A stretch of 64,000 nucleotides of DNA from Trichuris trichiura (taxonomy: Eukaryota > Nematoda > Enoplea > Trichinellida > Trichuridae), in assembly GCA_037903355.1 (NCBI GenBank), contig JBAJFE010000005.1:2356001-2420000 (forward strand). The letters run 5' to 3'. A model generated the notes under the pieces. It ran no database searches. It saw only the letters and a list, made by a program, of their open reading frames with translations, and was not told the origin of the DNA. A program made the translations under genes and the position numbers. Below, in pieces: positions 24,061 through 36,500 of the stretch; the first letter of the stretch is position 1, and the number at the start of each line of letters is the position of its first letter.

Positions 24061-26250
24061 GAATCTCTAAAAGTTGAAAAAAATGAACGATGTTTAAGAC
24101 TAAAAGACTCACCATCTTTCATTGCAACAGTGAACTGGTTTGCCCATCATTTCCATATGGCACCGTCATCCTGTCGTCCTGTACAGCGATTCGTCTTTTC
24201 CAAATGGATCCTCCAACCGGCAGCATTTACCACTGGAATGAACGAGCAGCGATCAGCAGTAGTCGCATAGGAGCAACTGCTCTGCGAGTCGGAACGAGCG
24301 AACACTGATTTTGAGCGTCTGGGTCTCGGCCACAATACTTTAGTGGTATGCAAATCACTGATTGACCTGATAAAAGGTCGTTTCAATAACCCACTTACTA
24401 TTGACACATTGCTTGCAAGTATAGAATTTTATCGTTTCAGCGTATAAGAGGTTAAGCTACATCTTACAAGTGCAAACATTAGCACTGACTACTATACGAT
24501 TAAAGCAAACAAATGCTCAAACAATTTCTTCCCTCTGGCTGATATAATGAACTGATAACCTATTTCGTTGACCTTGAAGAACGATCGTATTTACTCAGTT
24601 AGAATGATATTTACTCTGATTGTATAAACATTGGGAGCAAAGAACGTTTTGAAATATGATTATCCCTTTAAAAAGATATGATTTTGACGAATTCCTAAAT
24701 GCTTAGTCTGATAACGTTCACTTAAAAGTGGTGCAATTTCTTCAGTAAGCGATAGGAAAAGGAAAACAAGAATAATTTTATCGAGTAAAAGAAAAAATAA
24801 TACTCTTTTCCGTCAATTAGAATCTACAGTATTTCAAATTTACTCTAAAAAACGTTGGTTGAACAGAGACTGACTGCTGTGCATACAGCATTTTACAACC
24901 TTAAAATCCATGGCAACTGATAAAAGAACTGAAAGAGGCTTTGTTCTTAAAACAAATTTACTTTTTGATGTTCCGTCTTTAATGGGGAACTAAATTACTG
25001 GTTTTCACGGGTGTATCCGTTTTCATGTTGGGTATACGTCACTTATTATCCTTAGGAATTTTGAATGACAAAGTTGTGGTAGATTTCGTGAACGGTCGGT
25101 TTCATGGGCAACTATCAATCGTCATTGAAAAAGAAAAACAAATTTAGGCTGGTTTTTCCGGGCAAACTACATTACACATGAAACACTTCCAAATAACTGC
25201 GTGCATTACTCCATTATTGTACTATTCAAAAAGATACGACGTATTGTTTTCTCATCTTTTCTTACCAAGTAGAGCTTTCAGGGCGGATTGTTGCTCGCCA
25301 TCAACGCTGATTCAAAGGACCTTCGACAGGGTGCGATAAACCTTAAATCTCAACTTAATAAGAAAACATTAGCAAGAATAATTACATGTCTAAATATAAG
25401 TTGTGCTTTTATGGAAACGTTATATTCACAATAAAATAGAATCACGGTTTAAGAGTTTTTATCGTAAAGGATTTATATTCACAGCTATCCATTGTAGGTG
25501 GGAATTAACTGGTGAAAGTTTGTTGAAATGTCAATTATTTTCCAGTTTCTGGTTTGGCCATCGTTTAGACTCTGTTTAAACCCGTTGAAGATAGTATGTA
25601 GTGTGCTTTGCTCTATGTTTGCACAAAATTGTCTTCGATAACCTTTTCTTCCTTCTTTTCTACCGTTTTTTCCTTTCTATTCCCTCACGAACTTTTCTCT
25701 TTTCTTTCTTAGCTGTTGTTCCTTTTTTCTCTTTCTCTTCGTTCGCATTTTTCTACCTTATTATTTTCTTTCTTGTTTAATACTTTTTCGTCGTTTCATT
25801 TGTTCTATTCTTCTTTCTTATCTTTCTCATGGTGTCTTCTGGGCTTCCTTTCCGTCTTTTACATAATCCTGGTTTCTATGGCTTTCTTCTTCCATCGCTT
25901 TAACTGTTTGCTTCTATACCCCTACCTTTTATACCCCGCCAAGCTCAACCAGTTTAAAGAGAACTTAAACGATGATCACTTTTGAAACTGGAAAACAATT
26001 CGCAATACCCACACTTCTGAAAACAATTTATTTAAATCTAAATGTGCAACAAATCTATCATTCTCTTCTATAATTAATCAACGACGTACCGCTTACATGC
26101 GTTACTTTTCACGTTTAACTGCAAATACATATTATTATCCCGACGACGACGAAATAGCCTGACTGACTCGCCTTCCTTTCACGCAAATCTCACATTCAGC
26201 TGCAGTCAACATACACCTTTTTTTCCAAATGAAACAAATTTACGCACAGT
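24061..26250. other. Gene-free region with a polypyrimidine tract
   Basis: No gene is supported. The plus strand from about 25635 to 25850 is nearly all C and T (CTTTTCTTCC-type), giving a false open frame rich in Phe, Leu and Ser. A solo foldback core motif lies at 25271-25306. Confidence 0.5.
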
Positions 26251-26330
26251 TAAAATATGACGTCTCAGTTTGACGTGCCTTCTTTTGACGCAAAAGTGAA
26301 AAGACGTCACGTGTCTGTTTGGCGCACGTT
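26251..26330 (+). repeat. TTTTGACGC-type motif cluster, left flank of the satellite
   Basis: CAGTTTGACGTGCC, TTCTTTTGACGCAAAAG, GACGTCACGTGTC and TTTGGCGCA occur close together. The same TTTTGACGC and GCGTCAAAA words recur at 29375-29790 on the other side of the satellite array. Confidence 0.55.
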
Positions 26331-29300
26331 TTTCTGACACGAAACCGTTTCTCGCGGCTTCCGGAAGCTCCCTCGCAGACAAAGAACTTGTCCACGCGCT
26401 CCAGAGGCTTCATCAGTATTTTTGAAATTAGTGTTACCTGCTTTTTCTTTACCTACTGTACCATGTATCCAAAAACTAGCATTTTATCACATTTCGAGCT
26501 GTCCGTTGCTCGTATGAGCACTGAAAAATCGGAATGACACTAACCGTAAGTATAGGGGCACTATATTAGCTAGTTAAAAGTTCCTGCATGCGCCCCTCAG
26601 AATATACAAGTGCGGCTCCATTGGAGCACCACTATAAAGACAATTGGCAGATTCCAAAGCTCCATAGCGGGACAGCACGGCCATCTGTTGACTATACGCA
26701 TTAAGGAATACGATTGTGCCCGCAACTTTCCATTTCGTTTCGGATGAAGTGATGGCGCAAAATACTGCTTCGTCGTCGCTCAGCCTTTCCTTATCTTTTT
26801 CGCAGAAGCGTTTTGGCGCGTCTGTAGCCGCCTCAAAAATAAAACCGTTCTCCTGCGAGAGCTAGACGGTTAGTGACTATTTTTGAAAATACTACTCCCT
26901 TCTTATCTTTAACCTACTGTACGAAGAATGTAAAAACAGAATTTTTTCATATCTACAGCATCCCGTAGCTCAAACGATCTCGGAAAAGTCCGAACTATGC
27001 TCTCTATAAGTATGGGGCTATGATATCCGCTACTTCAACTACTTTGTCCGTGCGCGCCCAGGCTACACAAGAGTGGTTTTGGTCGAACACCGCCACAACC
27101 AAAATCTATAGCTTCCAGAAGCCAGAATAATGCAGGAATACGTTTATGCCGGCTGCGTTAGATATGGATTCAAATGAAGCCATCGCGCAGAAAAACAGGC
27201 TCATTATAGTTCTGCGTTTCCGCTTCCATAACATACAACCGATACTGCACTGCTGAAACGCTCTGGGACACAAAACACTAGTCGCGCGCGCAGAGGAAGG
27301 CCTAAGAGTATTTTTGAAAAACGTGGTACCTGCTTTTCGTTCATCTACTGTACGAAGAACGTAATTTGTCTTCTTTCTAGCCTCCCGTGGCTCGAAAAAT
27401 CCGAATGCTGCTCTCCATAAGTATAGAAACGTAATACTCGCTACGTAAAGTTCTTCATCCATGCGCGGCAAGTGTATAGAAGAGCGCCTTTTGTCGATCA
27501 CCGCGACAAACGAAACTTACAGCTTTCAAAGTCTCTATCCGACCCAGAGCATCCATCTAACAGCAAGGACGATGCACCAAACACGTTTTTGAGCACTCCT
27601 TTCGATTTCGTTTCAAATGAAGCCATCGCGCAGAGGAGCAAGCTCCCTATCGGTCCGCGTATCAAATCCCACTCCGCAAGAAAACTACAGCGATACTACA
27701 ACCCTATCGCTCACAAAAAACTTTTCCGGCGCGCATGCGACGGCTAATTAGTATTTTTGAAAATACTGGTACCTGCTTTTCGTTCACCGACTGTACTCCA
27801 CATGTAAAAAAGAGAAGTTCTTCATATTTCCGGTTTCCCGTTGCACAGACGAGCTCCAAAAAACAGGAATATGGCTCTCCGTAGGTATACGAGCATAATA
27901 TTCGGCAATTAAACTACTTCATTAACGTGCCCCAGGGCATAGAAGAACGACTTCATTAACAGCTTCTAAGATTCGTACGCGACTCAACACAGCTGTATAA
28001 AAGCTAGTACGGTGCAGGATTTGGTTTCTGCCGCCGCTTTCCATTTCTGCTCGGATGATGCGATCATGAGCAAAAACAGGGTGAGTTTCGGTGTTCGGTG
28101 TTCCCGTTCCAACCCCGGAGGAGCATCACAGCGGTTCTACGGTCTTTTCACGGACGAAAGAGGTATCCGGCGCGCAGCGGACAGCCTGCGAGTATTTTTG
28201 AAAATATCGGTACCTGCGTTTTGTTCACCTACTGTACGAAGAATGTAAAAAAAGAACTTGTTCTTGTTTTCGGCCGCGGATTGTCCAAACGAGCGACGAA
28301 AAATCTCAACATTGCTCTCCATAAGTATAGCGGCATAATATTCGCTAGCTAAAGTACTTCCTCCATGCGCGCTGAATGTATAGAAGAGCGGCTTGCGTCG
28401 AACACAGCCAGGAGAACAAACGAAACTTATAGCATCCAAAATTCCTACATGACCCAACGTAGCTATTTAAAAAAAGGAATGATGCAGGAATACTTTTCTG
28501 CCCGCTGCGCTCTGTTTGGTTTCAAACGAAACCATCACGCAGAAAAACAGCCTTGTTACCGGCCGGCACTTCAGTTCCCATTCCGCAGAACCACTACAGG
28601 TCCACTGTAGCCATCTCACCGACAAAAGATTTCTCCAAAGCGCAGGGGACGGCCTGTGAGTATTTTTGAAACTACCGCTACCTGCTTTTCGTTCAGCTAC
28701 TGTACGAAAAAATGTAAAAAGAGAAGTTTTTCATATTTTCGGCTTTCCGTTCCTTACTCGACCTCTGAAAACTAGGAATTTGGCTCTGCGTAACTATAGG
28801 CGCATACTATTCGCCAGTGAAACTACGTCTTCTAGGTGCCTCCAGGCTTTAGAAGAGCAACTTTAGACGATCACGGCCATGAAGACATATAATGGCTTCG
28901 AGGACTCGTACGGGAACTAATACAGCTGTCTAAAAACTAGAACATTGCAGGATTATGTTTCCGGCGCTACTTTCCATATCGCATCGAAAGAGAAAGCGAT
29001 CGCTCAGAAAAGCAGGCCGCTCTTCCTGAGCCTTTCGTTTCCCATTCAGGAGAAACATTTTAGCTCTCCTGTAGCCGTCTCGGAGATAAAGTACTTCTCC
29101 GGCGCGCATCGGACGGCTGGCGATGATTTTTGAAAATATTTCTACCTGCTTTTCCTTCAATTACTGTATGAAGAATAAAAAAGATAATTTTTTCATATTT
29201 CCAACCTCCCGTTGCTCAAGCGATCCACGAAAAATCCGAATCTTGCTCTCCATAAGCACAGGAACATAATACTCGCTACGTAAACTACTTCGTCCCTGCG

Positions 29301-29370
29301 CGCCCAAGGCATACAAGAACGGTTCTCGCCGAACAGCGCGACAAACCAAACCTATAACTTGATGAAGCGA
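26331..29370 (+). repeat. Tandem satellite array, about seven diverged monomers of 435-468 bases
   Basis: The landmark GTATTTTTGAAAATA … ACCTGCTTTTCGTTCA … CTACTGTACGAAGAATG begins at about 26405, 26873, 27308, 27750, 28192, 28658 and 29124, so spacings are about 468, 435, 442, 442, 466 and 466. A second landmark (TCCATAAGTATAG … TACTCGCTA) follows each by about 130 bases. Many short frames in both strands arise from the monomer and are not treated as genes. Two length classes appear to be mixed. Confidence 0.9.
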
Positions 29371-29800
29371 GCCTATTTTGACGTAGTGATATTTTGACTT
29401 CGCGTCAAGATGAACCAGGGAAAAGTTTCACGCAAGCCTCGTTTTGCCACGTGAACATTTTAACGCGGAGATGCTTCGCGTCAAAATTTACCACGCTAAA
29501 TATTTGACGCGCAACTTATTCGACGCGAGTCCATTTTGACGCAGGGATAATTTGACTTCGCCTGTAGAGGGACCTCCGCCGAAAGTTTGGCGCCAGCTTT
29601 GTTTTGCCAACTCATCATTTTGACGCAGAGATAAGCTTCCTGTCAAGGTTTACGCCGCAAAAAGTTTGAGGTCGCCTCGTTTTGATGCGAAATCACCTTT
29701 GCAGCGAAATTTCATGGCTTCGCGTCCCAACGTTTTTAGAATTAGTTTGGCGGAAGCTTACTTTAACGCGGGAACAGCTCGGCGCTGTGATTTTGTACCT
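29371..29800. repeat. TTTTGACGC / GCGTCAAAA motif cluster, right flank of the satellite
   Basis: At least ten copies of TTTTGACG, TTTGACGC, GCGTCAA or close variants are scattered in both orientations, for example ATTTTGACTTCGCGTCAAG and GCTTCGCGTCAAAATTT. The words resemble those of the left flank at 26251-26330. Confidence 0.65.
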
Positions 29801-30585
29801 CCACTGAAAGGTTAGCGCACGTATCCAATTGTATCCGTCGGGATGAAATTTTTCATTCAGTTTGTCGCAGTGCTACCTGGGCGCAAGATGGGATCATGAT
29901 GAAATTGTCTGATTTCTGGGTAAATGCGTCGTAACTTGTAAGGGATTCGTATGTTTCCATTATAGAGTTTTACAAAGGTAGCAAACTTTCATTAAAGCGT
30001 TTTCCGAAGCTTTGTGGCGTACTCTCCGTTCGTGTTCAGCGATACTCATGACGGAAAGTCACCCTGTTGCAATCATTTCTATCATCACTGTCGCTGAAGA
30101 CAGACGAGTAAGCTTGAAAGCCCAGAAAAGAAAACCAATAAAACGAATGCCACCGGAAGGAAACGCCGCCATAGCCAACGTGTGCGCCTAAGTATTCTAC
30201 TTTGCGCTATTCAAGGAAGAGTAGTACTTCTTCAGCAACTAAACACATAAGTACAACAAGAAGAACAACTTTACCATGAAGACAAAAAATCAGAACAGTT
30301 TTCGGCTAATAATAGTAAGCTAGGTTAGTTCCTAACAGCAATGAAGAAATCTCACTTATTTTGCGCTAAAGACGGGAACTGTGCCCTCTTGAAAACTTCG
30401 CTTCATGAAAGTTTCTACGGAATCGAGATTCCGTACTTCAATTACGCAATAAGTACTTACACTGTTACAGTTGTTCTATAGAGAGTTACCGATCAGCCCG
30501 ACGAAAAAATAAACCACGAAATTGCAATCTGTTAGACGAGGCAAAGAAAAAAATTACAATCTCTTTACAAGGTACGATAAGTTTA
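29801..30585. other. Gene-free region
   Basis: No gene or repeat is supported between the satellite flank and the last recognisable exon of the RNA polymerase I pseudogene. A frame at about 30440-30350 on the minus strand was considered as a further pseudogene exon but is too weak. Confidence 0.4.
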
Positions 30586-30589
30586 AAAT

Positions 30590-33500
30590 CTTTAAACAAA
30601 ACATAGCCAAACTCGGCGACATTCATGAAAGTTAGAACGAGAACTATCGTAAAAACAATTCCACGAGCCTTTTCAGCTGAAACGTTACGCAACAACTTAG
30701 CAATGGTCGAAAGACGGAGTATTAACTACTACGAGACTACTACCTAAATAATTTCGTACGAAACCTTGGATGACGCACAGCATTTATCAATGTCAATCTT
30801 ACCTTGATACGAAATGGGACAGCTTGCGTTGAATTACCGATTCTTCGTCTATATGCACCGCGACTAATATCAAATACCGATAAGAAAAGTACGCAGGTTC
30901 AGCTATGGCCAACCTGATCGCATTTTGAGATTTAAAAATATTTAACGTAGCAAAGTTGAGGATTCATTTAACTGCAAAACTGTTATTTCATGTTTTCATC
31001 GACTGTTCACTCATCAGCTTTCTCACCAACATTCAAGAAGCGAATCCATATTTTTTTCATCCTACGACTTGTTCAATTCTTAGTATCCCTTCCGCGTAAA
31101 CAGTGCCTGAACACTACAGAACTCTTACTAAGCTGTATAGTTTAGCCATTCCACTCATACAGGAGAACGACAGTCACCTTTACGGCTTTAAACGTACACA
31201 AACGTTACGCTGTTTTTCTTTTCAGCTTGATCTGAATGTTGCTGCACTTAAAAGTAGCTTTAAGCTGACGGTTGCAGGTTTGTTTTCGCCCCGAAAGCTA
31301 TGCAGGTAACTTGGACGGAGTTATAAAACAAAAAATCGACAAAGACTAAAAAGAGAAAAAAAGTAGTGTCGTCGTCGTAATAGTGATTTCGGAAAATATT
31401 CATCCATAGGCGACGCGTCCATTTTCTTAGTCTTCCACGCAATGAGAGTTTAGTAAGTGCACTGTAGTGTCAAATAGTACTGCTAAACAGGTAACGCTGT
31501 TCCCTACAAGTAACATCTGATCAATTCGATCAGGCCCACAAACGTTGCTATCAACAGGTTCATATCAAGATTCCAACACTGTCTAATACGAAAGATACAG
31601 AATATCAAAGCATCCAGTACCAATTTGAGGCAATCGAAAAATGACCACTTCTGGAGAAGGCTTATTTAAAAACTCTTCATTATCCATAATGCATAATTTT
31701 AAACAATGGCTGCTACAGAGGTGCACTTCGAAATACTTTTGAGTATTGCGTCTTTCGTGAATGCTATAGTGGTTTCAAGTGCCATTTGTTGTAACAGAGA
31801 TGTCAAGGTGTACATTTAAGTTCTGTTAAACTGTTGATAAATGCCGGTATGGACTATATAATCAACATCTATACTGTAATGGGCAAAAACAAACTTCATT
31901 TCCTTAATAGGAATAATTGATCTCTCGTTGCTTTCGAAGCATTCTGCAAAAGAGAAAGCTGAACAATAGAAATCGCAGCAGCCTTAATGCCGCACAGCTC
32001 TTGCAATGTGTGAATATGATTACATCCGGTACAAGTGGCGTTGAATATATCAGGTTGATTAAAGAACAACTTGCAAAAAAACGTACTTAAGTAAAACAGC
32101 AGTTCGTGACTGCACTTTCAAGTTGACTCTTTCGGTTACGAGGATTCGCTTACCCTTCTCTTCTTAAACGTGCATTGCTGGATTCCTTTCACCGATTGCA
32201 TGGTAGACACTTCTGCCAAAAGTCGCACCAAATAACGCACTTCAGTCATGCCAAGACTAAGTAGAACCTGAGACGGAAAAAAATTAAAATACTACATGCA
32301 AAACCTACCAGAGAGCGTAAATCTTAATTCAAGCCTCACACCAATGGTTGGGCTTGACGTCGTATGAATAATTTAATATCCAAACATCACCTCCAACAAC
32401 AGACTCAACACTAACATAATAAGCTGATTCACGACAATGCAAAAACTGAACTCTTTTAAGCACCTGAACCCTACTCTTATCCAAATTTCCACTGATGTTA
32501 GCAGGAATACAGCTCTCTTCTTCGCTAATGTTTTACATTTCCTTATTCTCGTCTAAGGCAACAAGAAGTCTAACGAATCGTTCCAATCAATCAGTGAACT
32601 CAGCGCATTTTCCTTACCATCGTCAACGCACAATTCTTGCTTTTCTTTGTCGTTGTCTGTATTCAGTTTCGTTCTTGCCTCTGCTTCAAACCGGCCACAC
32701 TGGCATCAATGTCAATTTCGACGGCTTCATAAAATTAACAGCGTAACAGAAAACATTAAGAGCTACGTAATGCTAACACGGAAAAGGTCCCGTTGGTTAA
32801 TAACCAATACATTTATTCCCAATTAAGTAAGTGAATTTAACTTCTCTACCGCTGGAGACGGGTCAAGCACGGACCCGAAAGCTACGGGAATAAATTTATT
32901 ATTTATTAACTAACGGGACGCTTCCCGTATTAACATTACGTGCTCAAGATGCATTGTTCTATACCAAGATCTTACGTTTTCAAAACGTTAAAAAGTTATA
33001 TAAAGTATAACAAGTGCATTTCGCCTCGTCAGTGCTGTCCGAATCCTTTTTACCCATGGACGCAATTAATCCTTCGTTTTCTTCAGCAGCTCGACCTTCT
33101 TCCATTTCTTGTTCCAGTTCCATTTCCGCTTTCCTGAATGCATATTCTAATTAGGAGGAACAGCAGTCCATTCACATAAAATATAGCCGGCTGGTAGTAA
33201 TTGCGGAGCATGGCTTCTTCACTTCTGCGCGAATGTCCTTTGAAAAAGTTCTTCTCAACGACAGGTTTCATATAGTCGCACTTTATGGGCTCTATGTCGT
33301 AAGGACGATGCTTCCTCTTAGTAAACTTCAAAGGTATCTCATATTCCATACACTTACCTCTGTAGAAGAAAGACAAGCGCTATGCAGCGATAAGACAGAT
33401 GAAATGCTTCACCTAGAAGTAGAAACGCATTCCCTTATGAAGAAGCGACTAAGTAGCTGAGCAATAATAAACAATTTAGAAGACAACTGCTGCGCGGGAA

Positions 33501-36500
33501 AACGTCATTTTCCACTGAAGAAAAATGCATTTTACCCATTTTTCGTTGAATATCTTCTGTGATTGGATCGTTCATTCCGTCCAAAATTGGCACAATTGCT
33601 GTCAGAGTAGCAATATGTTCCGCGCCGGTCATCAAAATATTTCGCAATCTTGGGATACGAAGTGTCACATTCATTTCCCTACGGCCGGCAAAATAGAATG
33701 TGTTCAGTGCCATTTGAGTCGACGATTTTCCAGTGCCGAACTGAACGATTGTACAGTGAAAGTTTATCCGCTGTTGACTCATTGCTTAAAGACGCTACAT
33801 CGCATTTAACCGCTAAAGCTTTCCTTGTGTTACTTTCTTAGTTCTTTTGAAAGCAAAAATCTGTGTTACAGCTTGCACCCCAAAACATATGCTACGTTTT
33901 CCGTTTGCGTACACAAGTGGCGCAATTGCTTCCTGGAAAATGTGTACCGTACAAAATTTAATTTCAAACTAGCATGATTAACAGGTTCAACGTTAGCTGA
34001 GGCTTTATTGTTTATGCCTTATAACGGCAAAGAACCCCTCAATAATTGACGTAAGAAACAAAATTTCGCCAATAAATTCTAACCACTGTGTTGGAAAAGC
34101 CGCCAAATGAACACCTGACTCAGGGCACCAAGATTAATGGCAAACTTTTATTCAATGATAAAAATTTTAAATAATCTTGCAGATTTTGCGTAATATTTTG
34201 TGCCTTCGTCAGAGGGATAAACTATGATGGTTGTGTATGAGTAGACCATGATCCGGACATTTTAACTACGAAAGTCAGTTTTCGTGACTGCAATACATTT
34301 CTCATGCATAACTGCTCCAGACATTTTGTAGCTGTCCACTCACTCACAAACACCATTTAACCTGCCGACGATGGGATAAGAACTTTTGCTATCCTCAAAA
34401 TTACTTAGTCGTGATAGATCATCGCATACTATCAACTGCGCTTCACGAATAAAGTATATAATAAGTAAATTGAGAATAATCTATAAAATCTAACCCAAAC
34501 TAATATTCTAATAATTTCATTATCGATCAATCAGACTACCTGTTGCAGGCAATACTTTGAATAATCGAGTCTCTACCCTATGCGGCATGAAAAAAAAATT
34601 CAAATGAAGAATTGAAGCACGGAATACCTGTTCAAGTCTCCTTTTCCGCATTTGGAAAATTCAGCATGTCTCTTACAGCCAATTTACCGCAGCTATCTAA
34701 TCGGCTGTTCAGTTTTCTCATTTACTATTTGCCTAAATATAACCATTTGAGTTGAGTAATGAAGAATGGTGGCGACAACAAACTTTTTTGGTCAGAATAA
34801 TATCTTGAACACCTAATGCAAAGCCATGAAGTCGCAGGTAAGTAGTGAACAGGCGAGAAAAGCAAGAAAGAAATCGTCAAGCCATTTCCGGCCCAAAGAG
34901 CTGAAAAAAATGAAAATCGAATCCTCAATTCAACCAATCGGCCGAATACAATCTCATAAACTGTTGTTCTAACCGCACGGAAGCAAAAAAATGCGAAAAT
35001 TCTTACTTCGCCTATGCATAAGGAACACACTGTCGCACCAAATGAATTTGTAGCCAGAAACGACGCAGCCAAAATGCTCACTGCTTGACCAAAGCAAAAG
35101 CATATCATCGTCGAGCTTATCTTTTTTCATTTTCTCGCTGAAAGATAGGGATACTGGTTTTGCTCCCGCGCGATAAGATATTATGAAGCGTACATTGGCG
35201 GAGGGGACTTCCAGGAAAAGCGATTAGCTTTTGCTGCCTTGATTAGATTGCCATAGGAGCATTGCCGAATTGGCTTTTGTCCAACAAGCCGCAAAGCAGT
35301 TGTCTTTAACGTGCGACGACTCATTCAAGTCAAATCCAGGCCGCTTCTATCACGCCTTTAATCAATTCTAAAAGCGTATCCATCATTAACTAAAAATTAG
35401 TATAGAATTTTGTTATCGCTGACAACGGAGCACGTAGGGCTCCGAAAGCACTGAGCATTCGTTTACTGGTAAGTACAAATAAAAGCTTTGTGTTGTTTCC
35501 GTAGTAAATACATACATGAAAAAACTTAGCATAGGAATAACGAATGTAGCAGCAGAGCTCCTTCGGACAATATACGACAGATAAAAGTCTTCTATTGAAA
35601 GAATAATCTGGTTAACTTCGTATAGACGGTAGAGAACAGCGATAGTGATACGACAGGAATATGACCAATTCGGCGACTTAAACCATTCCCGCCTCTGCCG
35701 TTTATACAGATCACCGTTGCTCCCTATTAAGGTGAATGACTGAGCAGAGACAGTGACCTATGAAAAGGCAGCAGTCCAAGGAAGCAAAGACGCATAGGGA
35801 TAGCGAGCTCAAGCAGGGTGACCCTCTGCAAACTGGGTACGGTTCTGTAACAGGAGGAATCCGCAGTCATGTCGCCTTATGGGTCGTCTTAAGTTAAGCC
35901 CATTCGACCTCATGTCGTTATCATCAGCAGTGGCCTCGCCCACCAAGTGGTATAGGCACAATGAGATACTCCTTTTTTACATTTACAAATGTTTGGAACG
36001 ACCAGTTAAATTGAATGGGCGTTGGCGACAGGGAGTAGTAAGATTTAGTAGCAAAGAAGATATATGCTGAATAAAAAAGTTAGGCAACAAAAGTGCAACG
36101 AATCAAAACAACGAAACCGTTTGCCGGTCTATAAGCATTGAGGTTTCAGTATTGCCGGTGGCAGTAATTTTATTACATCTACAACAAAAGCAAAAACGCT
36201 TAACAGCAAGTAATTGTTTTTTCTATGAAGTGAATTTAATTGAAAAAATACTGTCCCTAATCAGTGTGTAGAATTATTAACTTGGACAAAATTTTTTTTC
36301 TAATGTAAGCAAGAACTCGGACAATACGTGGTCCTGAATTAGTACGCAAATTGGCTTTCCATCCTTGTAGCTAAAACAACAAAAAAGAAAATGCAGGAAC
36401 CTGAAAATGCAGTACACATTAAACAATGGCAAATTTGTATCGACTTCTTTGGCCTCCGCTTGTCCAGGTCTAAGGAAATTATTCAAATACTTAGCCAGAG

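Noticed and set aside
25716..25985. Phe/Leu/Ser-rich 89-residue frame resembling a membrane protein
   Set aside because: It reads through a polypyrimidine tract and has no other support.
34725..35108. 127-residue hydrophobic minus-strand frame as a membrane protein
   Set aside because: Other frames of the same strand match RPA1 exons in order, so the long frame is a by-product of the pseudogene.
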